A stretch of DNA of 41,941 nucleotides from a virus. The notes beneath the pieces are model-generated. The model did no database searches. It had not been told where the DNA came from and saw nothing but the letters and a program-made list of their open reading frames with translations. Positions 17,680-25,938 of this stretch are shown here, piece by piece (the first letter of the stretch is position 1; every line of letters begins with the position of its first letter). Made by a program: the position numbers and the translations under genes. The stretch is from positions 1-41,941 of IMG/VR virus record IMGVR_UViG_3300032331_002706. One strand, given 5' to 3'.

Positions 17680-17764
17680 TATATTTATATCAAACAATCA
17701 AAACATGAACAAACAAGAATTAAGACAAATCATTAAAGAAGAAATTAGCAAAGCAGTTAATGAA
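17680..17764 (+). repeat. 85-base promoter-plus-leader repeat, copy 2
   Basis: TATATTTATATCAAA at its left end, through codon 20 of the gene at 17705. It matches 15470-15554 base for base at most positions. The TATATTTA box is kept, but the -33 TTTG lies outside the repeat and is not conserved (ATTT here). Confidence 0.85.
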
Positions 17765-18058
17765 ATAAACAATAAAGATTTATTATCAATGCTTCAGGAT
17801 TATATAAGTGCTGACTACACTGCAGATCAAGGTTATGATGATGGAGAGGTAGAAAAAGCTAAAAAAGATAAGAAAAGAATAGAAGCAGAGATTACAAAGC
17901 TTAAAGGTAAACAATACTTTGAAGATTTAGATTACTTTGCTAGTCAAACTACATATGATAATGAATATGCTGGACCAGAAGAGTCAGCTGAAATCCAACC
18001 ACAATTAGAAAAATATGCTAAAAAATTAGGATTTACCGTTGCCGATTTGCATAATTAA
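17705..18058 (+). CDS. Small acidic protein with LRQIIKEEI leader
   Basis: 117 residues. The leader MNKQELRQIIKEEISKAVNE differs from that of the 15495 protein at only four residues, while the bodies are unrelated. Such swapping suggests that the leader is a portable targeting signal. The body is Lys/Asp/Glu-rich with a helical stretch (KKDKKRIEAEITKLKGK) and an acidic C-terminal half. Function is unknown; an internal capsid protein is the working idea. It is followed after 11 bases by a second leader-bearing gene. Confidence 0.65.
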   Translation: MNKQELRQIIKEEISKAVNEINNKDLLSMLQDYISADYTADQGYDDGEVEKAKKDKKRIEAEITKLKGKQYFEDLDYFASQTTYDNEYAGPEESAEIQPQLEKYAKKLGFTVADLHN

Positions 18059-18069
18059 TATTAAAACAC

Positions 18070-18474
18070 ATGAGAAAATTACAATTAAGACAACTCATAA
18101 AAGAAGAATTAAACCGTTACATGTTCTTCCAGAACCTTGAATCTATCAAAACGATGGTAGATGAAATGCTTGAAATGGATAAAAAAATGGTTGATAGTAT
18201 TTTAGCTGATGGACATGACTGGGCTAATGATCATATTACTACATCAAAAGATGATATTGAAGAAGTACATAGCTTTTTAACAAGTAAACGAGCTTCAATG
18301 AGCGCTGATAATAATAATCCACCTAAATATGAAGAAGGTGATTTGTTTGGTTATGGAGGATCTCGTTATACCGTTTTATCTGATGATGGATATGTAGTAA
18401 AAGCTAAAAGAAATAAAGACGGATATGAAATAATGTTGAATTATGCACAACTGGATAATGCTATTAGATTATAA
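18070..18474 (+). CDS. Small protein with divergent LRQLIKEEL leader and SH3-like C-terminus
   Basis: 134 residues. It starts MRKLQLRQLIKEELNRYMFF, a looser version of the leader in neighbouring genes and lacking the Leu-x-Glu end. Residues 25-75 are helical and Met/Asp-rich. Residues ~88-134 (GDLFGYGGSRYTVLSDDG, YVVKAKRNKDGYEIML) look like a small beta barrel of SH3 type. No family is recognised. It is the last gene before a strong terminator and the replication promoter. Confidence 0.65.
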   Translation: MRKLQLRQLIKEELNRYMFFQNLESIKTMVDEMLEMDKKMVDSILADGHDWANDHITTSKDDIEEVHSFLTSKRASMSADNNNPPKYEEGDLFGYGGSRYTVLSDDGYVVKAKRNKDGYEIMLNYAQLDNAIRL

Positions 18475-18504
18475 CAATACAACAACATTTAAAATAAAAT
18501 TAAA

Positions 18505-18527
18505 AGCTCTCGAAAGAGAGTTTTTTT
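18505..18527 (+). terminator. Strong terminator before the replication operon
   Basis: CTCTC (18507-18511), GAAA tetraloop, GAGAG (18516-18520), then seven T at 18521-18527. Confidence 0.9.
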
Positions 18528-18544
18528 AACCCTCGTAGCAAAAA

Positions 18545-18576
18545 TTTGGCTACCCGAAAAACATATATTATATTTA
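18545..18576 (+). promoter_or_regulatory. Replication-operon promoter (TTTGGCTACC class)
   Basis: TTTG at 18545-18548, a 20-base spacer, TATATTTA at 18569-18576. It sits just downstream of a terminator and 30 bases before the SSB gene. It shares TTTGGCTACC with the promoters at 27014 and 30114. Confidence 0.8.
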
Positions 18577-18605
18577 GAGTACAAACATAAAAAAATATAT
18601 CAATT

Positions 18606-19460
18606 ATGGATTTATCAGAAATCAAAAACAGGCTGAGCGCTATGCAGTCAAAACAAGGAAACAATAGCGGAGAAAAGAAAAACATTTATTTTAAACCATC
18701 CGTAGGTAAAGAATCGGTTCGTGTTGTGCCTAGCAAATTTAACAAGGCTACACCATTTACTGAATTGTATATCCATTATGGTATTGGAAATAAAGTAATG
18801 ATTTCACCTACAAATTGGGGAGAAAAAGATCCAATTGTTGAATTTGCTAAACAGTTACGTAAAACTAATGATAAGGATAACTGGCGTTTAGCTAAAAAAT
18901 TAGACCCGAAATTACGTATTTTTGCTCCAGTAATAGTTCGTGGTAAAGAAAGTGAAGGAGTAAAATTATGGCAGTTTGGTAAAGAAACATACATGGATTT
19001 TCTTAACTTAGCTGATAATGAAGATGTAGGTGATTTTACAGACATTGTTGAAGGTCGTGATATTACACTTACAACAGTTGGACCTGAAGTTACTGGTACA
19101 GCATATAATAAAACAAACATTATGCCTCGTACTAAACAAACAACATTATCTGATGATAAAAATTTAGTTAAATCGTTGCTTGAAAATCAACCAAATCCTA
19201 TGGAAACATTTAAAAAGTATTCATATGATGAAATGAAACAAGCATTGCAAGATTGGCTTAATCCTGAAGAAGCAGAAGATGAAGAAATGCCATTACCTAC
19301 TAAATCAGCACCTGTTGAAGAACCAGCAAGTGATTTACCTTGGGATAATGAAGAACCTAAGAAAACATCTAAAAAATATGATATCAAAACACCTACCAAA
19401 CCAGTAAGTAAGGCAGATAAATTTGATGCACTATTTGATGATGAAGATGAAGACGCTTAA
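18606..19460 (+). CDS. Single-stranded DNA-binding protein (T4 gp32-like)
   Basis: 284 residues. The N-terminal segment MDLSEIKNRLSAMQS is followed by KKNIYFKPSVGKESVRVVPS and a core of alternating strands with aromatic and basic residues (TPFTELYIHYGIG, MISPTNWGEKDP). The last ~80 residues are acidic and Pro-rich, ending FDALFDDEDEDA, the exposed tail by which gp32-type proteins bind partner replication proteins. The zinc-binding Cys/His set of T4 gp32 is absent (no Cys), as in other distant homologues. It is the first gene of the replication operon, followed by UvsX, exonuclease and helicase, an order that strongly supports the call. Confidence 0.85.
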   Translation: MDLSEIKNRLSAMQSKQGNNSGEKKNIYFKPSVGKESVRVVPSKFNKATPFTELYIHYGIGNKVMISPTNWGEKDPIVEFAKQLRKTNDKDNWRLAKKLDPKLRIFAPVIVRGKESEGVKLWQFGKETYMDFLNLADNEDVGDFTDIVEGRDITLTTVGPEVTGTAYNKTNIMPRTKQTTLSDDKNLVKSLLENQPNPMETFKKYSYDEMKQALQDWLNPEEAEDEEMPLPTKSAPVEEPASDLPWDNEEPKKTSKKYDIKTPTKPVSKADKFDALFDDEDEDA

Positions 19461-19479
19461 TTAAAAATAAAAGTTACAT

Positions 19480-20580
19480 ATGGCTAAAAAAGAAAAAAAA
19501 GATGCATCCTCTCTTACAGCAGCGGTATCATCAGAACTTAAATCAAAATTTGATTTAAATAGATTTAAAGAGAAAAAAGGATTGGCTTCTAATGTAAAGT
19601 TTAAAGACCAACGTTGGATTCCATTTTCTCAAGCATTACAAGAAGCATTGTCTATTCCAGGAATACCAATGGGTCATATTGTTACAGTTCGTGGTAGAAG
19701 TAATACAGGAAAATCAACTACAGTAATTGAAGCAGCAGTAAATGCTCAAAAGATGGGTGTATTACCAGTACTTATTATTACTGAGATGAAACATGATTGG
19801 AATCACTGGAAAACAATGGGTTTTGAAATGAATGATATTCCAAATGAAGATGGAGAAGTTGTAGATCATGATGGTTTCTTTATTTATCGAGACCGTACAA
19901 CATTACATGCCATTGAAGACATAGCAGCATTTATCGTTGATTTACTAGATGAACAGAAGAAAGGTAATTTACCATATGATCTTTTATTTATATGGGATTC
20001 AATCGGTTCAATACCATGTCAATTAAGTTTAGACCACGGTAAAAATGATGCAATGTGGAATGCAGGTGCTATTGCAAATCAGTTTGGTAATTTTGTAAAC
20101 CAACAAATTGTAATGTCACGTAAAGAATCAGTACCATATACTAATACGTTACTGATTGTGAATAAAACAGGTAATACTCGTCCTAAAACACCAATGGAAC
20201 AAGTTCGTATGACTAATAAAGGTGGTGATACAATGTATTATGACGCTTCTTTATGTCTTACTTTTGGTAATATCACTAATGCTGGAACATCTAAGATTGA
20301 GGCTATGAAGGATAAGAAAAAAGTAGAATTTGCTTTACGTACTAGAGTAGCTTGTGATAAAAATCACGTTAATGGTATTACTACAAAAGGTACTATTGTA
20401 TCTACAATTCACGGTTTTATTAAAGATGATCCAAATGTTATCAAAAAGTACAAAGAACAACATTCTCATGAATGGGTAGATATTCTAGGAAAAGGGAATT
20501 ATGACATACAAGAAGATAATTCACAATGGAATGAAAGTTTAGATGTATTTGTTGGTTCATTTGACGAAGAAGAAGATTAA
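19480..20580 (+). CDS. uvsX: UvsX/RecA-type recombinase
   Basis: 366 residues. Walker A is GRSNTGKST at residues 72-80 with Lys78. Walker B is in LPYDLLFIWDSIGSIP. Between them MGVLPVLIITEMKHDW carries the Glu/Lys region typical of the RecA ATPase core. The C-terminus is acidic (DVFVGSFDEEED). UvsX forms filaments on ssDNA, displaces gp32-type SSB, and starts recombination-dependent replication. It lies 19 bases after SSB and 3 bases before the exonuclease gene, so the three are certainly co-expressed. No uvsY-type mediator was recognised nearby. Confidence 0.92.
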   Translation: MAKKEKKDASSLTAAVSSELKSKFDLNRFKEKKGLASNVKFKDQRWIPFSQALQEALSIPGIPMGHIVTVRGRSNTGKSTTVIEAAVNAQKMGVLPVLIITEMKHDWNHWKTMGFEMNDIPNEDGEVVDHDGFFIYRDRTTLHAIEDIAAFIVDLLDEQKKGNLPYDLLFIWDSIGSIPCQLSLDHGKNDAMWNAGAIANQFGNFVNQQIVMSRKESVPYTNTLLIVNKTGNTRPKTPMEQVRMTNKGGDTMYYDASLCLTFGNITNAGTSKIEAMKDKKKVEFALRTRVACDKNHVNGITTKGTIVSTIHGFIKDDPNVIKKYKEQHSHEWVDILGKGNYDIQEDNSQWNESLDVFVGSFDEEED

Positions 20581-20583
20581 TAT

Positions 20584-21618
20584 ATGAAAAGAGATTTACT
20601 TGATATGCTTAATAATTTATCTGAGCATGAAATAAATGAAGATAAAAAACATGACAGAGTTCTTTTAATAGATGGTTTAAATCTATTTTTTAGAAACTTT
20701 GCTATGGTGAACATGGTAAATGATTCTGGATCTCATGTTGGTGGGATGGGTGGATTTTTGAGGTCGTTAGGCACTCTTATAAACCAAATACATCCAACCT
20801 CTATGTATATTATATTTGACGGTATGGGTTCTTCCACAAACAGGAAGAACCTACACCCCGAATATAAGTCAGGAAGAAATTTCCGTATTACTAATTGGGA
20901 TATGTTTCAACATCTAGATGATGAAAATGAAGCTAAATCTGATCAAATAAGACGATTGATCCATTATTTAGAATGTTTACCTGTTAAAACTGTGGCTATC
21001 GATAAAGTAGAGGCAGATGATATTATAGCATATTATAGTAAACATCTTCCTAAAACCTACAATTCTAAAGTCTACATTGTATCTAATGATAAAGATTTTT
21101 TACAATTGATAAATGAAAATGTTGTAGTATATCGACCCACTGAAAAAGAATTCTATAATAAACAAACTATTAAAGATAAGTTTGGAGTATTAGCAGAAAA
21201 TTTTATATTATATAAAACGCTATTAGGAGATAATTCAGATAAAGTACCAGGTGTTAAAGGTTTGGGTGAAAAAGGTATATTTAAAAAATATCCTGAATTA
21301 CTAACCACACCAATGGTGTTAGAAGATATATTTGATATAAGCGCTAATAAATACAAAGATCATGAGGTGTATGCTAGGGTTATATTAGATCGATCTCGAT
21401 TAGAAAATAATTTTAAAGTGATGAATTTAGATAATCCTCTAATAAGTGATGTAGAAAAAGAATTTCTTAAAGATCTTATAAAAGAAGATATACCATCTTT
21501 AGATATTGTAGAATTTATGAAATATTATGAAGAAGATGGGTTAGGAAGAATGATCAAAAATACTGAATATTGGTTAACCAATACATTCAGCTTGTTAAAC
21601 AGTTTTAAAAATAAATAA
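20584..21618 (+). CDS. 5'-3' exonuclease / flap endonuclease (T4 RNase H type)
   Basis: 344 residues. FEN-family metal site residues are visible: VLLIDGLNLFFRNF near residue 27, YIIFDG, then VEADDIIAYYSKH, VYIVSNDKDFLQL and LLGDNSDKVPGVKGLGEK, the helix-hairpin-helix DNA-binding region. The protein would remove RNA primers and flaps during lagging-strand synthesis, with SSB and polymerase. Length matches the T4 Rnh/PolI 5' nuclease group. It starts three bases after the recombinase stop. Confidence 0.92.
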   Translation: MKRDLLDMLNNLSEHEINEDKKHDRVLLIDGLNLFFRNFAMVNMVNDSGSHVGGMGGFLRSLGTLINQIHPTSMYIIFDGMGSSTNRKNLHPEYKSGRNFRITNWDMFQHLDDENEAKSDQIRRLIHYLECLPVKTVAIDKVEADDIIAYYSKHLPKTYNSKVYIVSNDKDFLQLINENVVVYRPTEKEFYNKQTIKDKFGVLAENFILYKTLLGDNSDKVPGVKGLGEKGIFKKYPELLTTPMVLEDIFDISANKYKDHEVYARVILDRSRLENNFKVMNLDNPLISDVEKEFLKDLIKEDIPSLDIVEFMKYYEEDGLGRMIKNTEYWLTNTFSLLNSFKNK

Positions 21619-21627
21619 AAGTTATAT

Positions 21628-22995
21628 ATGTGTAGTTTACAATCACTCTCCCAATATGGGTCTGGTTTTCAAATCAAAGTTATATCATCATTGTTGACTT
21701 ATAAAGAGTTTTTACTCAATATACATGATGTGTTAAGTGACGAATACTTTGAAATCCAATCTCATAAATGGATTATAAAAGAAATCCTAAAATACTATGA
21801 TAAATACCATTGTCCACCAACAATGGAAGTATTAAAAGTAGAATTAAAGAAAATAGATAATGAAGTATTACAATTATCTATTAAAGAACAATTAAAAGAA
21901 GCATATAAAACATCTGATGAAGATCTAAAATATGTTCAAGGAGAATTTAGTAATTTTTGCAAAAATCAACAATTGAAGAAAGCACTACTTAACAGTGTAG
22001 ACTTATTAAATGCAGGCGATTACGATTCTATTAGACATTTAATTGACAATGCTTTAAAATCAGGACAAGACAAAAATATAGGACACGAATACAACAAAGA
22101 TACTGAATCTAGATATCGTGAAGAACATAGAATTCCTATAGCAACACCTTGGGAAATGTTTAATGATCTATTACAAGGTGGATTAGGAGGAGGTGACTTT
22201 GGCCTTATATTTGGTAATCCAGGAGGTGGTAAGTCATGGACTCTAGTAGCATTAGGAGGATGGGCTGTTAAAATGGGGTATAATGTATTACACTATACTT
22301 TAGAATTAGGCTCAGACTATGTTGGTAGAAGATATGATGCTTTCTTCACAGGTATAGATGTTGGTAAAATTAGTAAGTTTAAAGATGATGTAGAAAAAGA
22401 AGTAGATATGTTACCAGGTAACTTAATTATCAAAGAATACTCACCAGGTAAAGCTACTATATCTACACTTGAATCTCATATTAAAAAATGTATTGATTTA
22501 GATTTCAAACCAGATCTTATAATTATAGACTATGTTGATTTATTACGTTCAAAACGAACAAATAGAGAACGTAAGGACGAAATAGACGATATTTATATAA
22601 GCACTAAAGGTTTAGCTCGAGAATTAAATCTTCCAATATGGTCAGTTTCTCAAGTTAATAGAGCTGGAGCAAAAGATGATGTAATTGAAGGAGACAAAGC
22701 AGCAGGAAGCTATGACAAGATTATGATAACAGATGTAGCTATATCTTTATCTCGTAAACGTCAGGATAAAGTAAACAATACAGGTCGTTTTCATGTTATG
22801 AAAAACAGATATGGAGGTGATGGTATGACATATTCAGCTAATGTTAACACATCTAATGGTCATATTGAAGTATTAGGAGAATTTGATCAAGATGATGAAC
22901 CACAACAACCAACTAACAACAAAAATACGTTTACAAACTTTGATAGTTTTGATAAAAACCAACTAAAACAAAAATTCTTTGAATTACAAGCATAA
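21628..22995 (+). CDS. Replicative DNA helicase (DnaB / T4 gp41 family)
   Basis: 455 residues. The N-terminal ~130 residues are helical. Next are IPIATPWEMFNDLLQGGLGG and Walker A GNPGGGKS at about residues 196-203. LHYTLELGSDYVGRRYDA is the H1a/Glu motif, PDLIIIDYVDLLRS Walker B, and LPIWSVSQVNRAGAK with FHVMKNRYGGDG the H3/H4 motifs and Arg finger region. The hexameric 5'-3' helicase drives the fork. No separate primase or loader gene was recognised, so priming must come from elsewhere in the genome or the host. Confidence 0.92.
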   Translation: MCSLQSLSQYGSGFQIKVISSLLTYKEFLLNIHDVLSDEYFEIQSHKWIIKEILKYYDKYHCPPTMEVLKVELKKIDNEVLQLSIKEQLKEAYKTSDEDLKYVQGEFSNFCKNQQLKKALLNSVDLLNAGDYDSIRHLIDNALKSGQDKNIGHEYNKDTESRYREEHRIPIATPWEMFNDLLQGGLGGGDFGLIFGNPGGGKSWTLVALGGWAVKMGYNVLHYTLELGSDYVGRRYDAFFTGIDVGKISKFKDDVEKEVDMLPGNLIIKEYSPGKATISTLESHIKKCIDLDFKPDLIIIDYVDLLRSKRTNRERKDEIDDIYISTKGLARELNLPIWSVSQVNRAGAKDDVIEGDKAAGSYDKIMITDVAISLSRKRQDKVNNTGRFHVMKNRYGGDGMTYSANVNTSNGHIEVLGEFDQDDEPQQPTNNKNTFTNFDSFDKNQLKQKFFELQA

Positions 22996-22998
22996 AAT

Positions 22999-23259
22999 AT
23001 GATAAAACCACAATCCATTAGAAAAGGAGTTAATATATATCTTAATAGAGTATTAACTGACAAACAATCGATAATAGAGTTAAGCAAAGAATGGAGTCCA
23101 ACTCAAGAAGCATTGTTTAAACGTTTGTTAAAAGAAGGAGGGGAGATAAATATTAAAGGAGTTAATATAAAAATAACAGTACAAGAAAAAATATTAACAT
23201 CTCAAGGAGAAAAAGACGGGGGCATAATCGTTGCACCAGGCTCTGATACTAGATTCTAA
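22999..23259 (+). CDS. Small hypothetical protein in the replication operon
   Basis: 86 residues, starting three bases after the helicase stop. It is basic in the first 60 residues (IRKGVNIYLNRVLTDKQS, TQEALFKRLLKEGGE) and has a beta-type end. The close spacing implies a replication-linked role, for instance a helicase accessory or DNA-binding factor, but no motif proves this and I do not recognise the family. Confidence 0.6.
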   Translation: MIKPQSIRKGVNIYLNRVLTDKQSIIELSKEWSPTQEALFKRLLKEGGEINIKGVNIKITVQEKILTSQGEKDGGIIVAPGSDTRF

Positions 23260-23315
23260 ATTTAGTATACGTATAACTACACTATTAATGTTTAACAATA
23301 AAAATTTATAAAAAA

Positions 23316-25166
23316 ATGAATATCGAACAAGATATACTAAGTGAACTTACAGTTTACATGAAATACTCTAAGTATGTTCCTGAACTTAAACGCCGCGAAA
23401 CGTGGATTGAATTAGTCAATCGAAATAAAGAAATGCATCAGGAAAAATTTCCTCAACTTAAAGATGAAATTGAAAATGCATACAAATTGGTATACGATAA
23501 AAAAGTATTACCATCTATGAGAAGCCTACAATTCGCTGGACGCCCAATTGAATTAAACAATTCGCGCATATTTAACTGCTCTTTCTTGCCGATAGATGAC
23601 ATGCGTGCTTTTAGTGAAATTATGTTTTTATTACTTTCAGGATGTGGAGTTGGATATAGTGTGCAAACACATCACGTTGACAAATTACCTGAAATAACAA
23701 TACCAGTAAAAACTAAACGTTATTTAGTAGGTGATAGTATTGAAGGATGGGCTGATGCTGTAAGAATGTTATGCAAAGCTTACTTTACAGGAGGAGCATT
23801 ACCTATATTTGATTTTAGAGATATTCGTCCTAAAGGAGCTCAACTTATCACTGTAGGTGGTAAAGCACCTGGTCCAGAACCATTAAAAGAAGTTTTATTT
23901 CAACTTCAGAAAATTTTCGATAGAAAGAAAAACGGTGAAAAACTTACATCACTTGAAGCCCATGACATGGCTTGTCATATAGCTGATGCTGTATTAAGTG
24001 GTGGTATTAGACGTGCTGCTTTAATATCATTGTTTGATTTAGACGACGAAAATATGTTAACATGTAAATTCGGTGAATGGTGGGAACAAAACCCACAACG
24101 AGGTAGAGCTAACAACTCAGCTATGATTTTACGTCATAAAATTACAGAAGAAGAATTCTTCAAATTATGGAAAAAAATTGAATTAAGCAATTCAGGAGAA
24201 CCAGGAATATATCTTTCAAACGATAAAGAATGGGGTACTAACCCATGCTGTGAAATTGCATTACGTCCATTCCAATTCTGTAACTTATGTGAGGTAAATG
24301 TTTCAAATGTTGAATCTCAAGAAGACTTAAATGAAAGAGTACGTGTTGGAGCATTTATAGGTACATTACAAGCAGCATACACTGACTTTCATTACTTGCG
24401 CGATATTTGGCGCAAAACAACCGAAAAAGACGCGTTACTCGGTGTTGGTATGACAGGTATTGGATCTGGTGCTGTATTAAATTATGATTTGAAAAAAGCA
24501 GCTGATTTAGCTAAAGAAGAAAATGCTCGTGTAGCTGAAGTAATTGGTATAAATAAAGCCGCTCGCGTAACAACAGTTAAACCAAGTGGTACTAGCTCAT
24601 TAGTGTTAGGAACATCTAGTGGTATTCACGCTTGGCACAACGATTATTATGTAAGAACAATCAGAGTAGGTAAAAATGAAGCAATATACACACACCTAGC
24701 AATTAACCACCCAGAATTAGTTGAAGACGATTTCTTTAAACCAACAATTCAAGCTGTAATATCAGTACCACAAAGTGCACCTGAAGGTTCTATTATAAGA
24801 ACTGAAGATGTTATGGACATGTTAGAGCGTGTTAAGAAATTTAACATAGAATGGGTGAAAAAAGGCCACCGTAAAGGAGCAAATACAAACAATGTATCAG
24901 CTACTGTTTCTATCAAAGAAGACGAATGGGAAAAAGTAGGTCGTTGGATGTGGGAAAACAAAGAAACATTTAACGGATTGTCAGTATTGCCTTATTTTGG
25001 AGGAAGCTATACTCAAGCACCATTCCAAGATTGTACTAAAGAACAATTTGACGAAATGGTAAAACATTTACATGGTGTTGATTTATCTAAAGTCATAGAG
25101 TTTGATGATAACACAGCGTTGATGGACCAAGTAGCTTGCAGTTCAGGCCAGTGTGAAATAGTGTAA
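23316..25166 (+). CDS. nrdJ: Class II (adenosylcobalamin-dependent) ribonucleotide reductase, monomeric RTPR type
   Basis: 616 residues. The catalytic set matches Lactobacillus leichmannii RTPR by spacing: Cys88 in FNCSF and Cys322 (the reducible pair), Asn309-x-Cys311-x-Glu313 in NPCCEI (the thiyl radical site; Cys322 lies 11 residues on, as Cys419 does from Cys408), and the C-terminal shuttle pair Cys608/Cys613 in CSSGQCEIV. Other landmarks are MRSLQFAGRPIE, SGCGVGYSVQ and KPSGTSSLVLGTSSGIHAWH. It reduces ribonucleoside triphosphates to deoxy forms without an oxygen-requiring subunit. It is ~120 residues shorter than RTPR. It depends on B12 from the host or environment, and one of the thioredoxin-like proteins at 37606 or 39918 could be its reductant. 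Confidence 0.92.
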   Translation: MNIEQDILSELTVYMKYSKYVPELKRRETWIELVNRNKEMHQEKFPQLKDEIENAYKLVYDKKVLPSMRSLQFAGRPIELNNSRIFNCSFLPIDDMRAFSEIMFLLLSGCGVGYSVQTHHVDKLPEITIPVKTKRYLVGDSIEGWADAVRMLCKAYFTGGALPIFDFRDIRPKGAQLITVGGKAPGPEPLKEVLFQLQKIFDRKKNGEKLTSLEAHDMACHIADAVLSGGIRRAALISLFDLDDENMLTCKFGEWWEQNPQRGRANNSAMILRHKITEEEFFKLWKKIELSNSGEPGIYLSNDKEWGTNPCCEIALRPFQFCNLCEVNVSNVESQEDLNERVRVGAFIGTLQAAYTDFHYLRDIWRKTTEKDALLGVGMTGIGSGAVLNYDLKKAADLAKEENARVAEVIGINKAARVTTVKPSGTSSLVLGTSSGIHAWHNDYYVRTIRVGKNEAIYTHLAINHPELVEDDFFKPTIQAVISVPQSAPEGSIIRTEDVMDMLERVKKFNIEWVKKGHRKGANTNNVSATVSIKEDEWEKVGRWMWENKETFNGLSVLPYFGGSYTQAPFQDCTKEQFDEMVKHLHGVDLSKVIEFDDNTALMDQVACSSGQCEIV

Positions 25167-25170
25167 AACA

Positions 25171-25222
25171 TTAAAAATATCATAAAATAAGTTTGGCTCC
25201 GTTAAGGAGCCATCTTATATTA
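25171..25222 (+). repeat. Dispersed promoter/hairpin repeat, copy 1
   Basis: TTAAAAATATCATAAAATAA followed by the TTTGGCTCC hairpin block; also found at 25575-25628 and 34541-34590, and more loosely at 15904-15949. Confidence 0.8.
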
Positions 25223-25223
25223 A
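25192..25223 (+). promoter_or_regulatory. Composite promoter with hairpin in spacer
   Basis: TTTG (25192-25195), 20-base spacer, TATATTAA (25216-25223). The stem GGCTCC (25195-25200) / GGAGCC (25206-25211) fills the spacer. It drives the gene at 25247 and may terminate the nrdJ transcript. A second late-type box, AATATTTATAC, follows at 25222. Confidence 0.65.
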
Positions 25224-25246
25224 TATTTATACTAAACAAATAAACA

Positions 25247-25561
25247 ATGCAAAAACACGAATTAAGACAAATAATTAGAGAAGAAATTCAAAAGGCAATG
25301 GTTGGAGACACCAATTATAGAAAACTTGCGAATAAAATGTTAGAACTTGTAGAAGAAATCGTAGAAGATTATCTTCAAGATTTTGATATTGACCCAGATA
25401 AGAAAGCAGCAAAATCTGTTAATAGTGAAAATAGTTTAATTGAATTTTATAAGCAAGTACTTAAAAATCTTAAAACTGGTGAAGTAAGTAGTAATACAAT
25501 TGGTGATATTAAAAAAGAAGTAAAAAAACTATTTAATACAAATAATGTAATGATAAAATAA
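25247..25561 (+). CDS. Small helical protein with LRQIIREEI leader
   Basis: 104 residues. It starts MQKHELRQIIREEIQKAMVG, clearly the same leader as the proteins at 15495 and 17705 but without the Leu-x-Glu end. The rest is almost all helix (KLANKMLELVEEIVEDYL, LIEFYKQVLKNLKTGE), alternately acidic and basic. No known family. It is flanked on both sides by the same promoter/hairpin repeat, so it could have moved as a cassette. Confidence 0.65.
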   Translation: MQKHELRQIIREEIQKAMVGDTNYRKLANKMLELVEEIVEDYLQDFDIDPDKKAAKSVNSENSLIEFYKQVLKNLKTGEVSSNTIGDIKKEVKKLFNTNNVMIK

Positions 25562-25574
25562 AAATATTAATTAA

Positions 25575-25628
25575 TTTAAAAATATCATAAAATACATTTG
25601 GCTCCGTTAAGGAGCCATCGTATATTTA
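25575..25628 (+). repeat. Dispersed promoter/hairpin repeat, copy 2
   Basis: The TTTAAAAATATCATAAAATA arm plus the GGCTCCGTTAAGGAGCC hairpin, nearly identical to 25171-25222 and bracketing the gene between them. Confidence 0.8.
25597..25628 (+). promoter_or_regulatory. Composite promoter; mRNA probably leaderless
   Basis: TTTG (25597-25600), 20 bases, TATATTTA (25621-25628); stem 25600-25605 / 25611-25616. The ATG at 25634 is only six bases after the box, about where transcription should begin. Confidence 0.75.
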
Positions 25629-25633
25629 GATAT

Positions 25634-25930
25634 ATGGCAAGAGGTAGAAAAAAATTAATTGAAAATATAGTTGAAAAAGTAACTAAATTTGAACGTCATT
25701 ATGAAGATGATGAAACCACTCAAATATGGAAATACGATTTAGCTAAATCTAATGGTCCAGTTGAAATTAAAATCTCATACAAAAATAGTATTGACAAAAA
25801 CTGGGAAAAACGAGCTAAACAAGCCAAAGATGAAAGACGTACTGAACGTCAGATGAATAAAATTAATTTAAAAACAAAGACTAAAACTAAAACCAAAACT
25901 GGTAAAAGAGGTCGTCCATCTAAAAAATAA
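25634..25930 (+). CDS. Basic AT-hook protein
   Basis: 98 residues from ATG 25634; the longer in-frame start at 25598 lies within the promoter and is rejected. The C-terminus is a run of Lys-Thr repeats followed by GKRGRPSKK, an AT-hook core (Arg-Gly-Arg-Pro) that binds the minor groove of AT-rich DNA. The first half (IENIVEKVTKFERHYEDD, QIWKYDLAKSNGPVEIKISY) has mixed charge. In this AT-rich genome it could coat or mark DNA, or regulate transcription; the target is unknown. The next gene also carries a basic GKKRGRK cluster. Confidence 0.65.
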   Translation: MARGRKKLIENIVEKVTKFERHYEDDETTQIWKYDLAKSNGPVEIKISYKNSIDKNWEKRAKQAKDERRTERQMNKINLKTKTKTKTKTGKRGRPSKK

Positions 25931-25938
25931 ATATTTAT

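Noticed and set aside
25867-25905. Lys-Thr repeat tract as a functional DNA repeat
   Set aside because: The AAAACTAAAACC-type repeats are explained by a low-complexity basic protein tail before the AT-hook.
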